This document shows positions 33,844 through 42,533 of a stretch of DNA of 64,000 nucleotides, piece by piece. This stretch comes from Halohasta litchfieldiae (GTDB lineage: Archaea > Halobacteriota > Halobacteria > Halobacteriales > Haloferacaceae), in contig NZ_CP024845.1 in NCBI RefSeq assembly GCF_002788215.1, positions 620,001 through 684,000 on the forward strand. Reading direction: 5' to 3'. The translations under genes were made by a program, and so were the position numbers. The notes under the pieces were generated by a model. The model was given only the letters and a program-made list of their open reading frames with translations, did no database searches and was not told the origin of the DNA. Positions within the stretch are counted from its first letter, which is position 1; each line of letters opens with the position of its first letter.

Positions 33844-35322
33844 ATGAGCGACGACGCTCCCACTACCGCCGACAGCACCGATGCCAGCGACAGCGAGGAC
33901 CACCGTGTTCGACTCCGCGGGATCTACACGACTGCACTCACCCAGCGCTGTCTCTCGGCTGGCTGGACGGTCGTTCAGGCCTCAGATCCGATCAAACGCC
34001 GCTTCGAGGCATCCTTCGAGACGGATGCCCACGACGTAGAGATCGCCACGACCGACGACCGCCAAGGGGTCGGTATCCACGGTCGACCCGACGTAGTTGC
34101 GGCCGCTACCGACCTGATCGACTCAGTCGGTATCGACACCCTCTCGTGGTCCGATCCGGCTCCGGAGGGAGCGATCTTCGATGGCCGAGTCACCGAAACT
34201 CGCGGCCGTGGGGCGGTCGTCGACCTCGGCAATTGCGAGGGATTTCTCCCGTTTCGAGGGGTCGACGCCCGCGTCGATACCGGCGACATGGTCCGCGTTC
34301 GCGTCACAGACACTGCCCCGCCGTGGGATGATGATCGACCCCTGCTGTCGACGACTATCGAGATCTCGGGAAGCCTCGTGACACTGATTCCCGAATCCGG
34401 CGATCCGACCGTCGACACACGCGACGAATCCGCCGCCCGCGAACTCATCGGGATGACCGACCTGCTGGGCGTCGAGGCCCCGGATGGCTGGCGAATCCGC
34501 TGGGATCACGCCGCCACCGAAGCCGCGATGGAGGCGCTCGAACCCGCCTTGGATCGCACCGCCAGCCGCGCGGCCGAGATCACGACTGCACTCGACAGCG
34601 CGGAGATCGAGGGCGGTGTCGACGCCGCGGGCGAGACCTCCGGACAGCTTGCCGCCCCTGCTGGCGGCGCGTGGCTCTGGTTCGGCCGCGAGTCCCGGTT
34701 TGCCCTCGACGAGATCAGGAGTGAAGTCACGACGACGATGCCGGGCCACCACCGGATCAAGGCCGGATCGTCGACTGCGAGTTCGGGCGTCGACTTCGTC
34801 GAAGCCCTCTGTGCGCTGGATGAAGCGGCGTTCCCGTTCGAAACTGTCGTCGACATCTTTGGGCCAGCAGTTGGCGACGCGGTCGAAATCGCCCATGGCA
34901 AACCGGCTGGCCACTGTATCAGTCTCGGCAAGGGGACTGTCACCGACCGCGACGCCGACAGCATCACGCTCCGCCGGGAGCTATCGGGTGGTGGCCAGTA
35001 TGACGGACTGGGAGTCCCCCGAGAGCGAGGTGATACGGCCACCACGACGTTCCGCGAGGGTCGCTGGTGGTATCCGACGGTGTACCGCGACAGTGAGGGG
35101 TCGGTGAAGGGGACCTACGTCAACATCTGTACGCCGGTCGAATGTTTCCCCCGCTCGGTTCGGTACGTCGACCTCCACGTCGACGTGCTCAAACACGCCG
35201 ATGGGACGGTCGAACGAGTTGATGACGACGAACTGGATGCGGCGGTCGACGAGGGCAATCTGAGCGAGCCACTCGCCGAGAAAGCGCGGTCGGTGGCTTC
35301 GGCGCTGGAAAACGCGTTCTGA
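33844..35322 (+). CDS. FAU-1-like RNA-binding protein/ribonuclease (RNase E/G-related N-terminus plus DUF402)
   Basis: 492 aa. Residues about 105-180 form an S1-like domain (GAIFDGRVTETRGRGAVVDLG) as in RNase E/G. The C-terminal part from about 330 is a DUF402 domain with the KGTYVNICTPVECFPRSVRYVDLHVDV block. The archaeal family founder FAU-1 binds AU-rich RNA and has been linked to rRNA processing. Start ATG at 33844 follows a Ser/Thr/Asp-rich tail typical of halophiles. Co-transcribed with the preceding small gene. Confidence 0.85.
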   Translation: MSDDAPTTADSTDASDSEDHRVRLRGIYTTALTQRCLSAGWTVVQASDPIKRRFEASFETDAHDVEIATTDDRQGVGIHGRPDVVAAATDLIDSVGIDTLSWSDPAPEGAIFDGRVTETRGRGAVVDLGNCEGFLPFRGVDARVDTGDMVRVRVTDTAPPWDDDRPLLSTTIEISGSLVTLIPESGDPTVDTRDESAARELIGMTDLLGVEAPDGWRIRWDHAATEAAMEALEPALDRTASRAAEITTALDSAEIEGGVDAAGETSGQLAAPAGGAWLWFGRESRFALDEIRSEVTTTMPGHHRIKAGSSTASSGVDFVEALCALDEAAFPFETVVDIFGPAVGDAVEIAHGKPAGHCISLGKGTVTDRDADSITLRRELSGGGQYDGLGVPRERGDTATTTFREGRWWYPTVYRDSEGSVKGTYVNICTPVECFPRSVRYVDLHVDVLKHADGTVERVDDDELDAAVDEGNLSEPLAEKARSVASALENAF

Positions 35323-35433
35323 GTGAGTTGGCCGTCCAACTCTAGGAGCACTGGGAGTTCGAGCCAGCGACATCTGATCTTCATCGATTGAGTGTTACCG
35401 CTTCACCGGGGCCGGTGAGAGCGAGATGTCGAC

Positions 35434-35982
35434 GTGAAAACGTCGAGAGACATTTCGGCGTTTGCACCTGAAAAGCTAATTGAGAACGATTCAGAAGACG
35501 ATATTATCGTGATGGTGTGGCACCGAGATAACGAGGATGCACTGATTCTGTTAGGCTGGGAGTGGGTTCGGAGTCTATCGACGAAAGTCGAGATGGAGGA
35601 GAAGTATTCCGGTGAAACGCCTGCGAAGTTGGAACCAATCTCGGTGAATCCGATGAACGAACTGATCGACATTGGACCGAACACGGCCCACCTGAATCAG
35701 ATGCCGGAAAATCCGTTCACGCCGGGTGATCGAGTAGTGAAGAAGGAGGGTCACAGTGGAGATCCCGCGGTCGTGATCGAGGTGCTTCCCCCGGAGGCAG
35801 AAGCGAACATCTACGGGAATGCAATGGAAGATGAGGGAGTGAATGTTGCATTCCCCTCGCATTTAGATGAGGGGCCGGGCGATTGGGAGTCAATTCATGT
35901 CGCTAAATTGGCCTCGTACTGCGACGATCAGGACATCAAACAGTACACGTACAAACACTCGAATTTAGAATTTGCAGAGTAG
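35434..35982 (+). CDS. unknown protein, accessory region, two-part
   Basis: 182 aa, GTG start at 35434 (no in-frame ATG before codon 26). N-terminal part about 1-85 contains VMVWHRDNEDALILLGWEW; C-terminal part from about 92 begins NPFTPGDRVVKKEGHSGDPAVVIEVLPP, a small beta-barrel-like segment seen in haloarchaeal plasmid or virus-associated proteins. No catalytic motif. Followed 3 bp later by a 46-aa gene. Lies between core genes and an IS, which suggests mobile origin. Confidence 0.5.
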   Translation: MKTSRDISAFAPEKLIENDSEDDIIVMVWHRDNEDALILLGWEWVRSLSTKVEMEEKYSGETPAKLEPISVNPMNELIDIGPNTAHLNQMPENPFTPGDRVVKKEGHSGDPAVVIEVLPPEAEANIYGNAMEDEGVNVAFPSHLDEGPGDWESIHVAKLASYCDDQDIKQYTYKHSNLEFAE

Positions 35983-35985
35983 ACG

Positions 35986-36126
35986 ATGGCATCGCACTAC
36001 CAATTCCAGCAGTTGGACGTCGACGCCGGGTACATCGAACAGCGCTGCGAGCAGCTAGTCGAGCGGGAATTAATTGAGCCGGTCGTCGAGGGCAGAGATA
36101 TGTACGTGATTATGAGTGGGTGCTGA
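35986..36126 (+). CDS. 46-aa protein resembling half a winged helix
   Basis: ATG at 35986, TGA at 36124-36126. The sequence GYIEQRCEQLVERELIEPVV followed by EGRDMYVIMSG has the recognition-helix and wing pattern of archaeal wHTH proteins (x-x-R-C-x-x-L-(V/E)-x-x-x-L-I-E). Helix 1 is missing, so either it is a minimal DNA-binding partner of the gene just upstream or a truncated remnant. Confidence 0.4.
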   Translation: MASHYQFQQLDVDAGYIEQRCEQLVERELIEPVVEGRDMYVIMSGC

Positions 36127-36319
36127 CGTACATCGGGTGGAGATCTCGATGCAGTCTATCTGCAACGGTACCAAAGTTGATTAAATTCAATTCTCATGCA
36201 TATGTTGATATATCTCAGATATGGTCCCTTCGATTCTATATAACATCCTCTCAGCTTCTCTCTTGTTAGGATCATCTTCTGGGTGACTGACTGAATTTCT
36301 TTTAGCTTTTAGATAGTCT

Positions 36320-36324
36320 AAATT
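36320..36324. repeat. 5-bp target-site duplication of the IS5-type element, left copy
   Basis: AAATT at 36320-36324, repeated at 37396-37400 on the other side of the element. The reconstructed empty site reads GTCTAAATTAGAC, a perfect 13-bp palindrome. Confidence 0.8.
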
Positions 36325-37395
36325 AGAGGGTGTCATAGAAAGCGTCACACACGAAGACGCAGGATGTTGGAACTGTGTCTACGAGCGCCAGCATCCTGCA
36401 AGAGGAGACTTCTATCGACGAGTTCTTCAATGTAATGGCGACCGAGACGCTCGCGTTGTTCGAGCATCTTGAGTTCGACTTTCTCGAAGAATTCGATGTG
36501 TTCGCCCCCGCTCGCCGGGGGCGAACACGAGATCATCACCCACCAGCACTCTTCCGAGCGTTCCTGCACTGCTACTACAAGAACGTCTACGGCATCCGTC
36601 CAGTCACGCGAGAACTCCAGAACACGGTCGTCTGGCTCAGCTGTGGCTTCGATCGACCGCCGTCGAGAGACGCGGTCGATCGCTTCCTCACCGACCTCGA
36701 ACACGTCGTCGACGAGGTCTTCGACCGCCTCGTCGAGCAGGCCGCCTGCCGCGGCCTGCTCGACTTGACCTACTCCATCGATTCCACCGACGTGAGGACG
36801 ATGCCCGCCGACCAAGACGCGTCGAAAGGCTACGATCCAACCGCCGAAGAGTACTACCACGGCTACGGCTGTACGATCGTCTCGACCGGGCAAAAGATCC
36901 CGATTGCCGCGGAGTTCACCGAGAGCAAGCAAGCGCCAGAGGAGACGGCGATGCGCGTCACGTGTGACGCGCTCGCCGTCGAGAAACCGATCTGGATGCT
37001 TGGAGACAGCGCCTACGACACGCTCGGCTGGCACGACCACCTGCTGGCCGCAGGGGTCGTGCCAGTCGCTCCGTACAACGCACGAAACACCGACGATCCG
37101 AAAGACATCGAGTACAGGGTCGAAGCCCGCATCGACGAACACAGCGAGGACGTTCAGCTGAAGCAATCGACGCTAGACGAGACGTACAACCGCCGGAGTG
37201 GAGTCGAACGAACCAACGACGCCGTCAAGGACTGCGGCCTCGGGCACGTTCGCGCCCGAGGCCGCGTCCACGCACGAGCACAAGTGTTCCTCGCGCTGTG
37301 CCTTCGTCTCGTTATTGCGATCACCAACGACGAACGCGGAGACAATCCAGGAAGCACCGTCATCACGCTATGAGAACTATTCTATGACACCCTCT
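36325..37395 (+). mobile_element. IS5/IS4-superfamily insertion sequence, 1071 bp, complete
   Basis: Perfect 16-bp terminal inverted repeats AGAGGGTGTCATAGAA (36325-36340) and TTCTATGACACCCTCT (37380-37395), flanked by AAATT direct repeats. One intact transposase fills the element. The insertion disrupts an AT-rich HEPN-like gene on the opposite strand. Intact ends, frame and exact target duplication indicate a recent event. Confidence 0.92.
36375..37373 (+). CDS. DDE transposase of the IS5-type element
   Basis: 332 aa from GTG. DDE triad seen as Asp in TYSIDSTDVRTM, Asp in MLGDSAYDTLG and Glu in RRSGVERTNDAVKD. An N-terminal helical domain with HHPPALFRAFLHCYYKNVYG probably binds the ends. 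Matches the size of haloarchaeal IS5-group transposases; exact subgroup not assigned. Confidence 0.88.
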   Translation: MSTSASILQEETSIDEFFNVMATETLALFEHLEFDFLEEFDVFAPARRGRTRDHHPPALFRAFLHCYYKNVYGIRPVTRELQNTVVWLSCGFDRPPSRDAVDRFLTDLEHVVDEVFDRLVEQAACRGLLDLTYSIDSTDVRTMPADQDASKGYDPTAEEYYHGYGCTIVSTGQKIPIAAEFTESKQAPEETAMRVTCDALAVEKPIWMLGDSAYDTLGWHDHLLAAGVVPVAPYNARNTDDPKDIEYRVEARIDEHSEDVQLKQSTLDETYNRRSGVERTNDAVKDCGLGHVRARGRVHARAQVFLALCLRLVIAITNDERGDNPGSTVITL

Positions 37396-38350
37396 AAATT
37401 AGACAATAACACTGGCCTATCTGAGGAATCTTGATAATGATCCTCAAGTTCGCTAATTACTTGCCCCCATGTTCTATCTTTTATTTGTCTGTCTGTATCA
37501 TATTCGTACCAGTCGCGGAGACAGTATTCTACGGCTCGCAGCGAAAGCATTACTGAGGCGGTTGTTGAATTAACAGATAGACAAACACACGATTGTTTAA
37601 AGTCATTTTTAGGCCGATCATCTAACCATGACCAGACATCATCTCGAAAGAACGAGCTAGGATTTTGAATAACCTTCTCAAGATTAATCCGAGATGTTCC
37701 ATTTTCATGATATGTAAATTTATTTTTAAATTCTTTTGATAAGATGTATAACCAATCCACTGATTTATCTATTATCTTTTCTGTATCTAAAAGTGAAAAA
37801 TTATCAAATGATTCGTGATGAAATGGTGTTCTTTCGTCAGAACCTATTTCATCTTCCTTTATATATTTCTCTGCGAACCTCTGTCGTTGTTGTTTTATTT
37901 GAGTATGAACATTTGGTGCGAGATTATGAGCAGCTAGCGTGACTTCGACAATGAATAAGTCTGCTATCAAGAAGTGTGTATCATAATTATAATCATCGTC
38001 TATTTCTCCATCTGATTCAAGCAGATGTTTACGATGACTACAAGATACCCTGATATTTTCTAACTTTCTTCCAACACTATAAGCAGTAGCGAATGATAAG
38101 GGCCATTGTTCATTATTTGAATATTTAGTAGTATCAATTTCTATCATTTCTTTTGCTGATATATGTTCGTCGTGTTCTCCAAATTCGTGTACATCAGCTA
38201 CTACGTCATCATAGACTTCCGTAAAATCATAATTCATATACGATTGTTTTTATTAACCGAACTTAATTCCCCACTATAATTTTTAGAGTGGCCCACATTT
38301 TCAGATTGGCATATGTTCTTCAAAATGAAGAATGAACTTAGTACAACTGA

Positions 38351-38569
38351 CTAATCTGGTCTGGTTTCGTCATCCAGTGCTGCGGGTAAGTGTTCTTCCG
38401 ACTGTTCTACGAAGTCGACGGGATCATCGAAGCCGTGCATCGCCGCGATCTCGGCTTGCAGCTCGCGGGCTCGGTATGCGCGAGCGTCGTCGGTATCTCG
38501 CAGCACGTCTCACTGGGAGATCGCCTCGACGATCAGTATCCAATCCTGTGGATGCCAGTCTGAGTGCAT
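38351..38569 (-). pseudogene. small haloarchaeal protein gene with in-frame TGA
   Basis: From the ATG at 38569 the frame encodes HSDWHPQDWILIVEAISQ, then TGA at 38510-38512, then continues in the same frame with DVLRDTDDARAYRARELQAE and HLPAALDDE to TAG at 38351. The N-terminus (M-x-(S/T)-D-W-x-x-x-x-W-x-L-I-V) resembles a small haloarchaeal family in which Trp follows at the stop position, so TGG to TGA is likely. Function unknown. Confidence 0.5.
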
Positions 38570-38837
38570 ACCGGCAGTCGATTCGTTATATTTTATAAAA
38601 TTCGTGAGCCGTCGACGATGATACATCAATCTAAAAAATGAGTCAACGGGGGAATTGACTTCTTGTGGAGGGCCGGGGGCAAGCGGGCACCGAGTTCATA
38701 GGGGCCAATGAACCAGATGTGAGCTTACCCAAAGGATGGCAACAGACCAGACAAACTTAAATGTAATTTCTAGTGATCTATGGATATACACATTCGGTCA
38801 AACACATACATCAATAATGTAGTGAAGTAGGGAATTC
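38570..38837. other. AT-rich spacer, nothing recognised
   Basis: About 270 bp with no supported gene, RNA or repeat. It separates two gene remnants in the decayed patch before tRNA-Met. Confidence 0.5.
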
Positions 38838-39089
38838 TTAGTTTGCTGGCCCTCGATTACGGAGCAGTTGACCTAACTCCTCCCAGTCGACATCCCAAGC
38901 GAAGAGACCGACCTCCAGATTCCACGCCCACGGTGCAGCGTCGTCGGGATCAGGCTCTTCGAGGGCAGGTTCGAGTTCGTCGACCATCCCGCCGAACAGC
39001 CGATCAGTCGTGACGTCACTGTCAGCAGGCCAGTTCTCGAAAAAGTCGACTTCCGTTTGTAAGCAGTTGAAGACCGAGCGTCGGAGAAA
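38838..39089 (-). pseudogene. C-terminal coding fragment abutting the 3' end of tRNA-Met
   Basis: On the minus strand an open frame without any start codon runs from the tRNA boundary to TAA at 38838-38840. It encodes about 80 residues: EVDFFENWPADSDVTTDRLFG, then LEPALEEPDPDDAAPWAWNL and GLFAWDVDWEELGQLLRNRG. Composition is haloarchaeal (acidic, high GC). It looks like the tail of a gene truncated exactly at the tRNA, as left by integration or excision of an element. The family is not recognised. Confidence 0.4.
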
Positions 39090-39164
39090 TGGGCCCTACC
39101 GGATTTGAACCAGTGACCACCGAGTTATGAGCTCGGCGCTCTAACCAGACTAAGCTAAGGGCCC
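39090..39164 (-). tRNA. tRNA with CAT anticodon, probably elongator tRNA-Met
   Basis: Minus strand: acceptor GGGCCCT pairs with AGGGCCC, discriminator A at 39090. The anticodon stem CGAGC/(G)CTCG-like arm has loop CTCATAA with anticodon CAT, and the T-arm has GGTTCAAATC. No intron in this copy. CAT is also used by tRNA-Ile2 (wobble-modified) in archaea; the GGGCCC acceptor stem is shared by both, so Ile2 is the alternative. Confidence 0.85.
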
Positions 39165-39550
39165 TCTGGCGTTGATACCGGCCGGTCCCATATGAGAGTG
39201 TCGAGTTCTTGTGGTGTCGACGCTCGTAATTGTGGTTCGTTGGTGGTGTTTAGGTGGCTAGAATTATTTTAAGAACCAGAAAGCCCCCGAGCTATCGACT
39301 CTCGCGGCTCGCTGTCGTTGGAGAGAGCTTTGCTCTCTCGTGATCACGAAAGACCGGGGCTCTTTCGAACGACAACGAAGTGAGGAGCGCAGCGAGGTCC
39401 TCGACAGGAGCGAGTCGGGGCTTTCTGGTTGTTCACAGCCACAATCTCTCAGCTAAACACAGTCGACTATCTGGTACGGATATGCTTCGTGTAGTGTTCT
39501 GAAAGGCTACTCGGAGCAGACGCTCTTCAAAAGCTATCGCAATAGAATGA
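39165..39550. other. spacer between two tRNA genes, holds a large palindromic repeat
   Basis: No protein-coding gene is supported. The inverted-repeat element 39276-39428 occupies the middle. The remaining flanks should contain the promoter of the tRNA-Met gene. Confidence 0.55.
39276..39428. repeat. palindromic intergenic repeat, CCAGAAAGCCC ends, copy 2
   Basis: It begins CCAGAAAGCCCC (39276-39287) and ends GGGGCTTTCTGG (39417-39428); extending outward by AA/TT the match continues. Inside are further stems (GAGAGAGC-TTT-GCTCTCTC at about 39321-39339) and a stretch GACAACGAAGTGAGGAGCGCAG. The same ends are at 21617-21719. The size differs (about 153 vs 103 bp), so only the ends and the general hairpin form are conserved. 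Confidence 0.6.
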
Positions 39551-39623
39551 CGCCATCGCCAGGGCTCGAACCTGGGACCACCTCGTTAACAGCGAGGTGC
39601 TCTACCAACTGAGCTACGACGGC
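39551..39623 (-). tRNA. tRNA-Asn (anticodon GTT)
   Basis: Minus strand: acceptor GCCGTCG pairs with CGATGGC (one G-U), discriminator G at 39551. D-arm TAGCTCAGTTGGTAGAG; anticodon stem CCTCG/CGAGG with loop CTGTTAA, anticodon GTT; T-arm CCAGG-TTCGAGC-CCTGG. No intron. The gene is divergent from the CCA-adding enzyme gene, sharing a 100-bp intergenic region with an ATTAAAT-type box. Confidence 0.96.
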
Positions 39624-39722
39624 TTTGCGCAATTACGTGTAGTGGAATGGATTTAATAGGGCTTTCGCTTTTCGCCCAACGGAAGCGACATGCTTTCACA
39701 CGGCGTCTTCCAATTCCGCTGT

Positions 39723-41084
39723 ATGACTACACTCGATGACGTGCTCACGACGGTCTCCGAGCGCGTCACGCCGACCGCCGAGGAACGCCAGCGGCTCTCG
39801 ACGGCCGCGGCAACCCTCACCGACCGCGCTCGGGCGGCCATCGATGACCGCGGACTCGATGCCGACGTGATCCAAGTCGGCAGCACCGCCCGCGGCACCT
39901 GGCTCGCTGGCGACCGCGATATCGACCTGTTCATCCGATTTCCCCCAGACCTCCCCCGCGAAGACCTCGAAACCTACGGTCTCGACATCGGCCACGAAGT
40001 GCTCCCGGATGGCCACCAAGAGTACGCCGAACACCCCTACGTCAAAGGCGACGTCGACGGCTTCGACGTCGACTGCGTTCCCTGTTACCGCGTCGAATCG
40101 GCCACAGACATTCGCTCGGCGGTCGACCGCACGCCGTTTCACACCCAGTATCTCGAAGCCCGAATCGACGAGGACCTCGCGGGCGACGTCCGCGTCTTCA
40201 AGCGATTCTTAAAAGGAATCGGTGCCTACGGGAGCGATCTCAAGACCCGCGGCTTTTCGGGCTATCTATCGGAACTGCTCGTGGTCGAACACGGCGGCGT
40301 GATTCCACTGCTGAAGGCCGCAGTCGACTGGCACCCGCCGGTCGAGTTCGATCCCGAGGGCCACGGGACGACGACGTTCGATGATCCACTGGTCGTGATC
40401 GACCCCACCGATCCCGACCGTAACGTGGCGGCGGTCTGTTCGGCCGAAAACGTCGCGCGTCTCCAGCATTACGCCCGCGAACTACTGGCCAACCCGCAGC
40501 TTGGGCTATTTTTCCCAGCCGAGCCGGAGCCACTGAGTGCCGATGAGATCCGCGAGCGACTGGCGCGCCGAGAGACGGCCCCCCTCGCACTGGCCTTCGA
40601 AACGCCGGATATCGTCGACGATCAACTGTACCCACAACTCCAAAAATCGCTTGCTGGCATCGAGTCCGGGCTGGAAGGTCACGACTTTGATGTCTTTCGA
40701 TCAGACCTATTTGTCGACGAAGACAGCGACACCACAGTCCTCCTGTTTGAACTGTCGACTGCCCAGCTCCCGGCGGTCGAACGCCACGAGGGACCGCCCG
40801 TGGCAGTCCGTGACCACGCGACCGGATTCTTCGAGGCGTATGCCGATGACGACTCCTGTTTCGGGCCGTTCCTCGATGGCGACCGCTACGTGGTCGAACG
40901 TCCCCGAGAGTGGACCGACGCCACCGACTATCTCGAAAGCGACGCCCTCCTAGAGGTCGGTCTCGGCGTCCGGATCGAGGAGGCACTCGGGGATGACTAC
41001 GAGCTACTGGTCGACGAGGAGATCGTCGAACTGGTCGAAACCATCGGAATGGGTCTCACCGAATACCTGACCCCGCAGCCCTGA
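39723..41084 (+). CDS. cca: archaeal (class I) CCA-adding tRNA nucleotidyltransferase
   Basis: 453 aa from the ATG at 39723. It adds CCA to tRNA 3' ends, needed since tRNA genes here do not encode CCA. Nucleotidyltransferase motif GSTARGTW (53-60) and catalytic Asp66 and Asp68 in DRDIDLF. Archaeal middle domain with RVFKRFLKGIGAYGSDLKTRGFSGYL. Length is typical for the class I archaeal enzyme. Placed beside two tRNA genes. Confidence 0.95.
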   Translation: MTTLDDVLTTVSERVTPTAEERQRLSTAAATLTDRARAAIDDRGLDADVIQVGSTARGTWLAGDRDIDLFIRFPPDLPREDLETYGLDIGHEVLPDGHQEYAEHPYVKGDVDGFDVDCVPCYRVESATDIRSAVDRTPFHTQYLEARIDEDLAGDVRVFKRFLKGIGAYGSDLKTRGFSGYLSELLVVEHGGVIPLLKAAVDWHPPVEFDPEGHGTTTFDDPLVVIDPTDPDRNVAAVCSAENVARLQHYARELLANPQLGLFFPAEPEPLSADEIRERLARRETAPLALAFETPDIVDDQLYPQLQKSLAGIESGLEGHDFDVFRSDLFVDEDSDTTVLLFELSTAQLPAVERHEGPPVAVRDHATGFFEAYADDDSCFGPFLDGDRYVVERPREWTDATDYLESDALLEVGLGVRIEEALGDDYELLVDEEIVELVETIGMGLTEYLTPQP

Positions 41085-41174
41085 CTACGGACTCCCGACG
41101 ATCCACAGTCTCGCATCTCACTAACACTCTGTGTCGGCGATACGTTTTAGCCGCCAGTTACCCGAGTAGTAGCT

Positions 41175-42524
41175 ATGGACCGCGAGACGGCCACGCCAAC
41201 GGTCGACGGGATTCCGGGCGAGCGGGCACAGCAGTGGGTCGACCACCACCACGGAACCGCGGCCCCGAGTACCTACGTCTACGAGTTCGTCTGGGATCTC
41301 TCGGGGCCAGCCGAGGGACCCTTTTGTACCGACGTCGACGGCAACGTGCTCATGGATTTCACGAGCCACGTCGCCGCCGCACCGCTGGGCTACAACAACC
41401 CGAAGATCATGGAGCCGCTCGCCGAGTTCGATCTGGTCGACCCCTTAAAAATCGCCGGGCAGGATTTCTACGTTTCCAGCGGTCAAGATCCGACAGACGA
41501 CTCACTGCCCGGACCCACCGGGTTGATGGATCGACTCGTCGACATCACCGACGAATACGGGATGTCGACGGTGTTTCTCTCCAATTCGGGCGCTGAAGCG
41601 GTCGAAAACGCGATCAAAATCGCCTACGACCACAGCGAGGGCAGCCAGTACGGGATTACCTTCGACGGCGCGTTTCACGGACGGACGTTGGGCACACTCT
41701 CGCTGAATCGCTCGAAGGCAGTGCATCGTCGACACTACCCCGAACTCCCCTCGATTCACGACGTCCCGTTCTGTACGGATCGGAGCTGTAGCCCAGCCGG
41801 TTGTGATTGTGGGTTTTTAAATGAGGATGGCTCTCAGCTCCGCCGGATGGTCGACCCCGACCGTGGCTACCTCAATCCCGACGAAGTCGCCTTTATTATT
41901 CTCGAACCGGTGCAGGGCGAGGGCGGCTATCGAATTCCGAGCCAAGCCTTTGGCGACGAACTCGCGGCAGTCTCCGAGGAACACGATATCACACTGATTG
42001 CCGACGAGATCCAAAGCGGGCTGGGCCGCACCGGCAAAATATGGGGATCGGACCACTACAGTTTCGAACCGGATGTGATCAGCGCTGCCAAGGCGCTCCG
42101 GGTCGGGGCAACGGTCGCCCGCGAGGAGATGTTCCCGGACGAAACGAGTCGACTCTCCTCGACGTGGGGCGCGGGCGACATCCTCGCCTCCCTACAGGGC
42201 GCACTCACGATTGATGCAATCGAGGAGTACGATCTGCTGTCGAACGCAACCCAGCGTGGCCAGCAGTGTCTCGAACTGCTGGCTGATGGACTTGGCGACG
42301 AGGACTGTGTTGTCGACATCCGTGGATTGGGACTGATGCTCGCCGTCGAGTTCGACACCAAGGCCCACCGAAACGCGATTCAAAAGGCAGCCCTCCAGCG
42401 CGGCCTCCTCACGCTCGGCTGTGGCCACAGCGTCCTCCGACTCCTCCCACCCCTCGATGTCTCCGAACGGGAGATCGAACTCGGCGCGGATCTACTTATA
42501 AAATCCGTCGACGACGTGGTCTGA
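41175..42524 (+). CDS. class III PLP-dependent aminotransferase (GABA/acetylornithine aminotransferase-like)
   Basis: 449 aa; CGTTTTAG box 28 nt before the ATG at 41175. LSNSGAEAVENAIKIA (substrate/PLP phosphate site), FDGAFHGRTLGTLSLN, a LIADEIQSGLGRTGKIW block with the cofactor-contact Asp and the SAAKALRVGATVA block with the Schiff-base Lys. A Cys-rich insertion (CTDRSCSPAGCDCGF) in the middle is a trait of a subgroup found in archaea. Substrate not predictable from sequence alone. Confidence 0.85.
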   Translation: MDRETATPTVDGIPGERAQQWVDHHHGTAAPSTYVYEFVWDLSGPAEGPFCTDVDGNVLMDFTSHVAAAPLGYNNPKIMEPLAEFDLVDPLKIAGQDFYVSSGQDPTDDSLPGPTGLMDRLVDITDEYGMSTVFLSNSGAEAVENAIKIAYDHSEGSQYGITFDGAFHGRTLGTLSLNRSKAVHRRHYPELPSIHDVPFCTDRSCSPAGCDCGFLNEDGSQLRRMVDPDRGYLNPDEVAFIILEPVQGEGGYRIPSQAFGDELAAVSEEHDITLIADEIQSGLGRTGKIWGSDHYSFEPDVISAAKALRVGATVAREEMFPDETSRLSSTWGAGDILASLQGALTIDAIEEYDLLSNATQRGQQCLELLADGLGDEDCVVDIRGLGLMLAVEFDTKAHRNAIQKAALQRGLLTLGCGHSVLRLLPPLDVSEREIELGADLLIKSVDDVV

Positions 42525-42533
42525 CTCCGTTCG

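Larger units (their letters stand above)
36187..38237 (-). pseudogene. AT-rich HEPN-domain-like gene split by an IS5-type element
   Basis: Reading on the minus strand from the ATG at 38237, the frame is intact to codon 281 (37395), where it enters the insertion and stops at 37377. Removing 36320-37395 (the element plus one AAATT copy) continues the frame to TGA at 36187-36189, restoring 324 residues. The restored C-terminus contains ASVMLSLRAVEYCLRDWYE, WGQVISELE, and LKAKRNSVSHPEDD, with an R-x(4)-H motif (RNSVSH) as in HEPN ribonucleases. This motif lies only in the detached part. The N-terminal 200 residues are unrecognised. AT-rich codon use indicates transfer. Confidence 0.75.
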
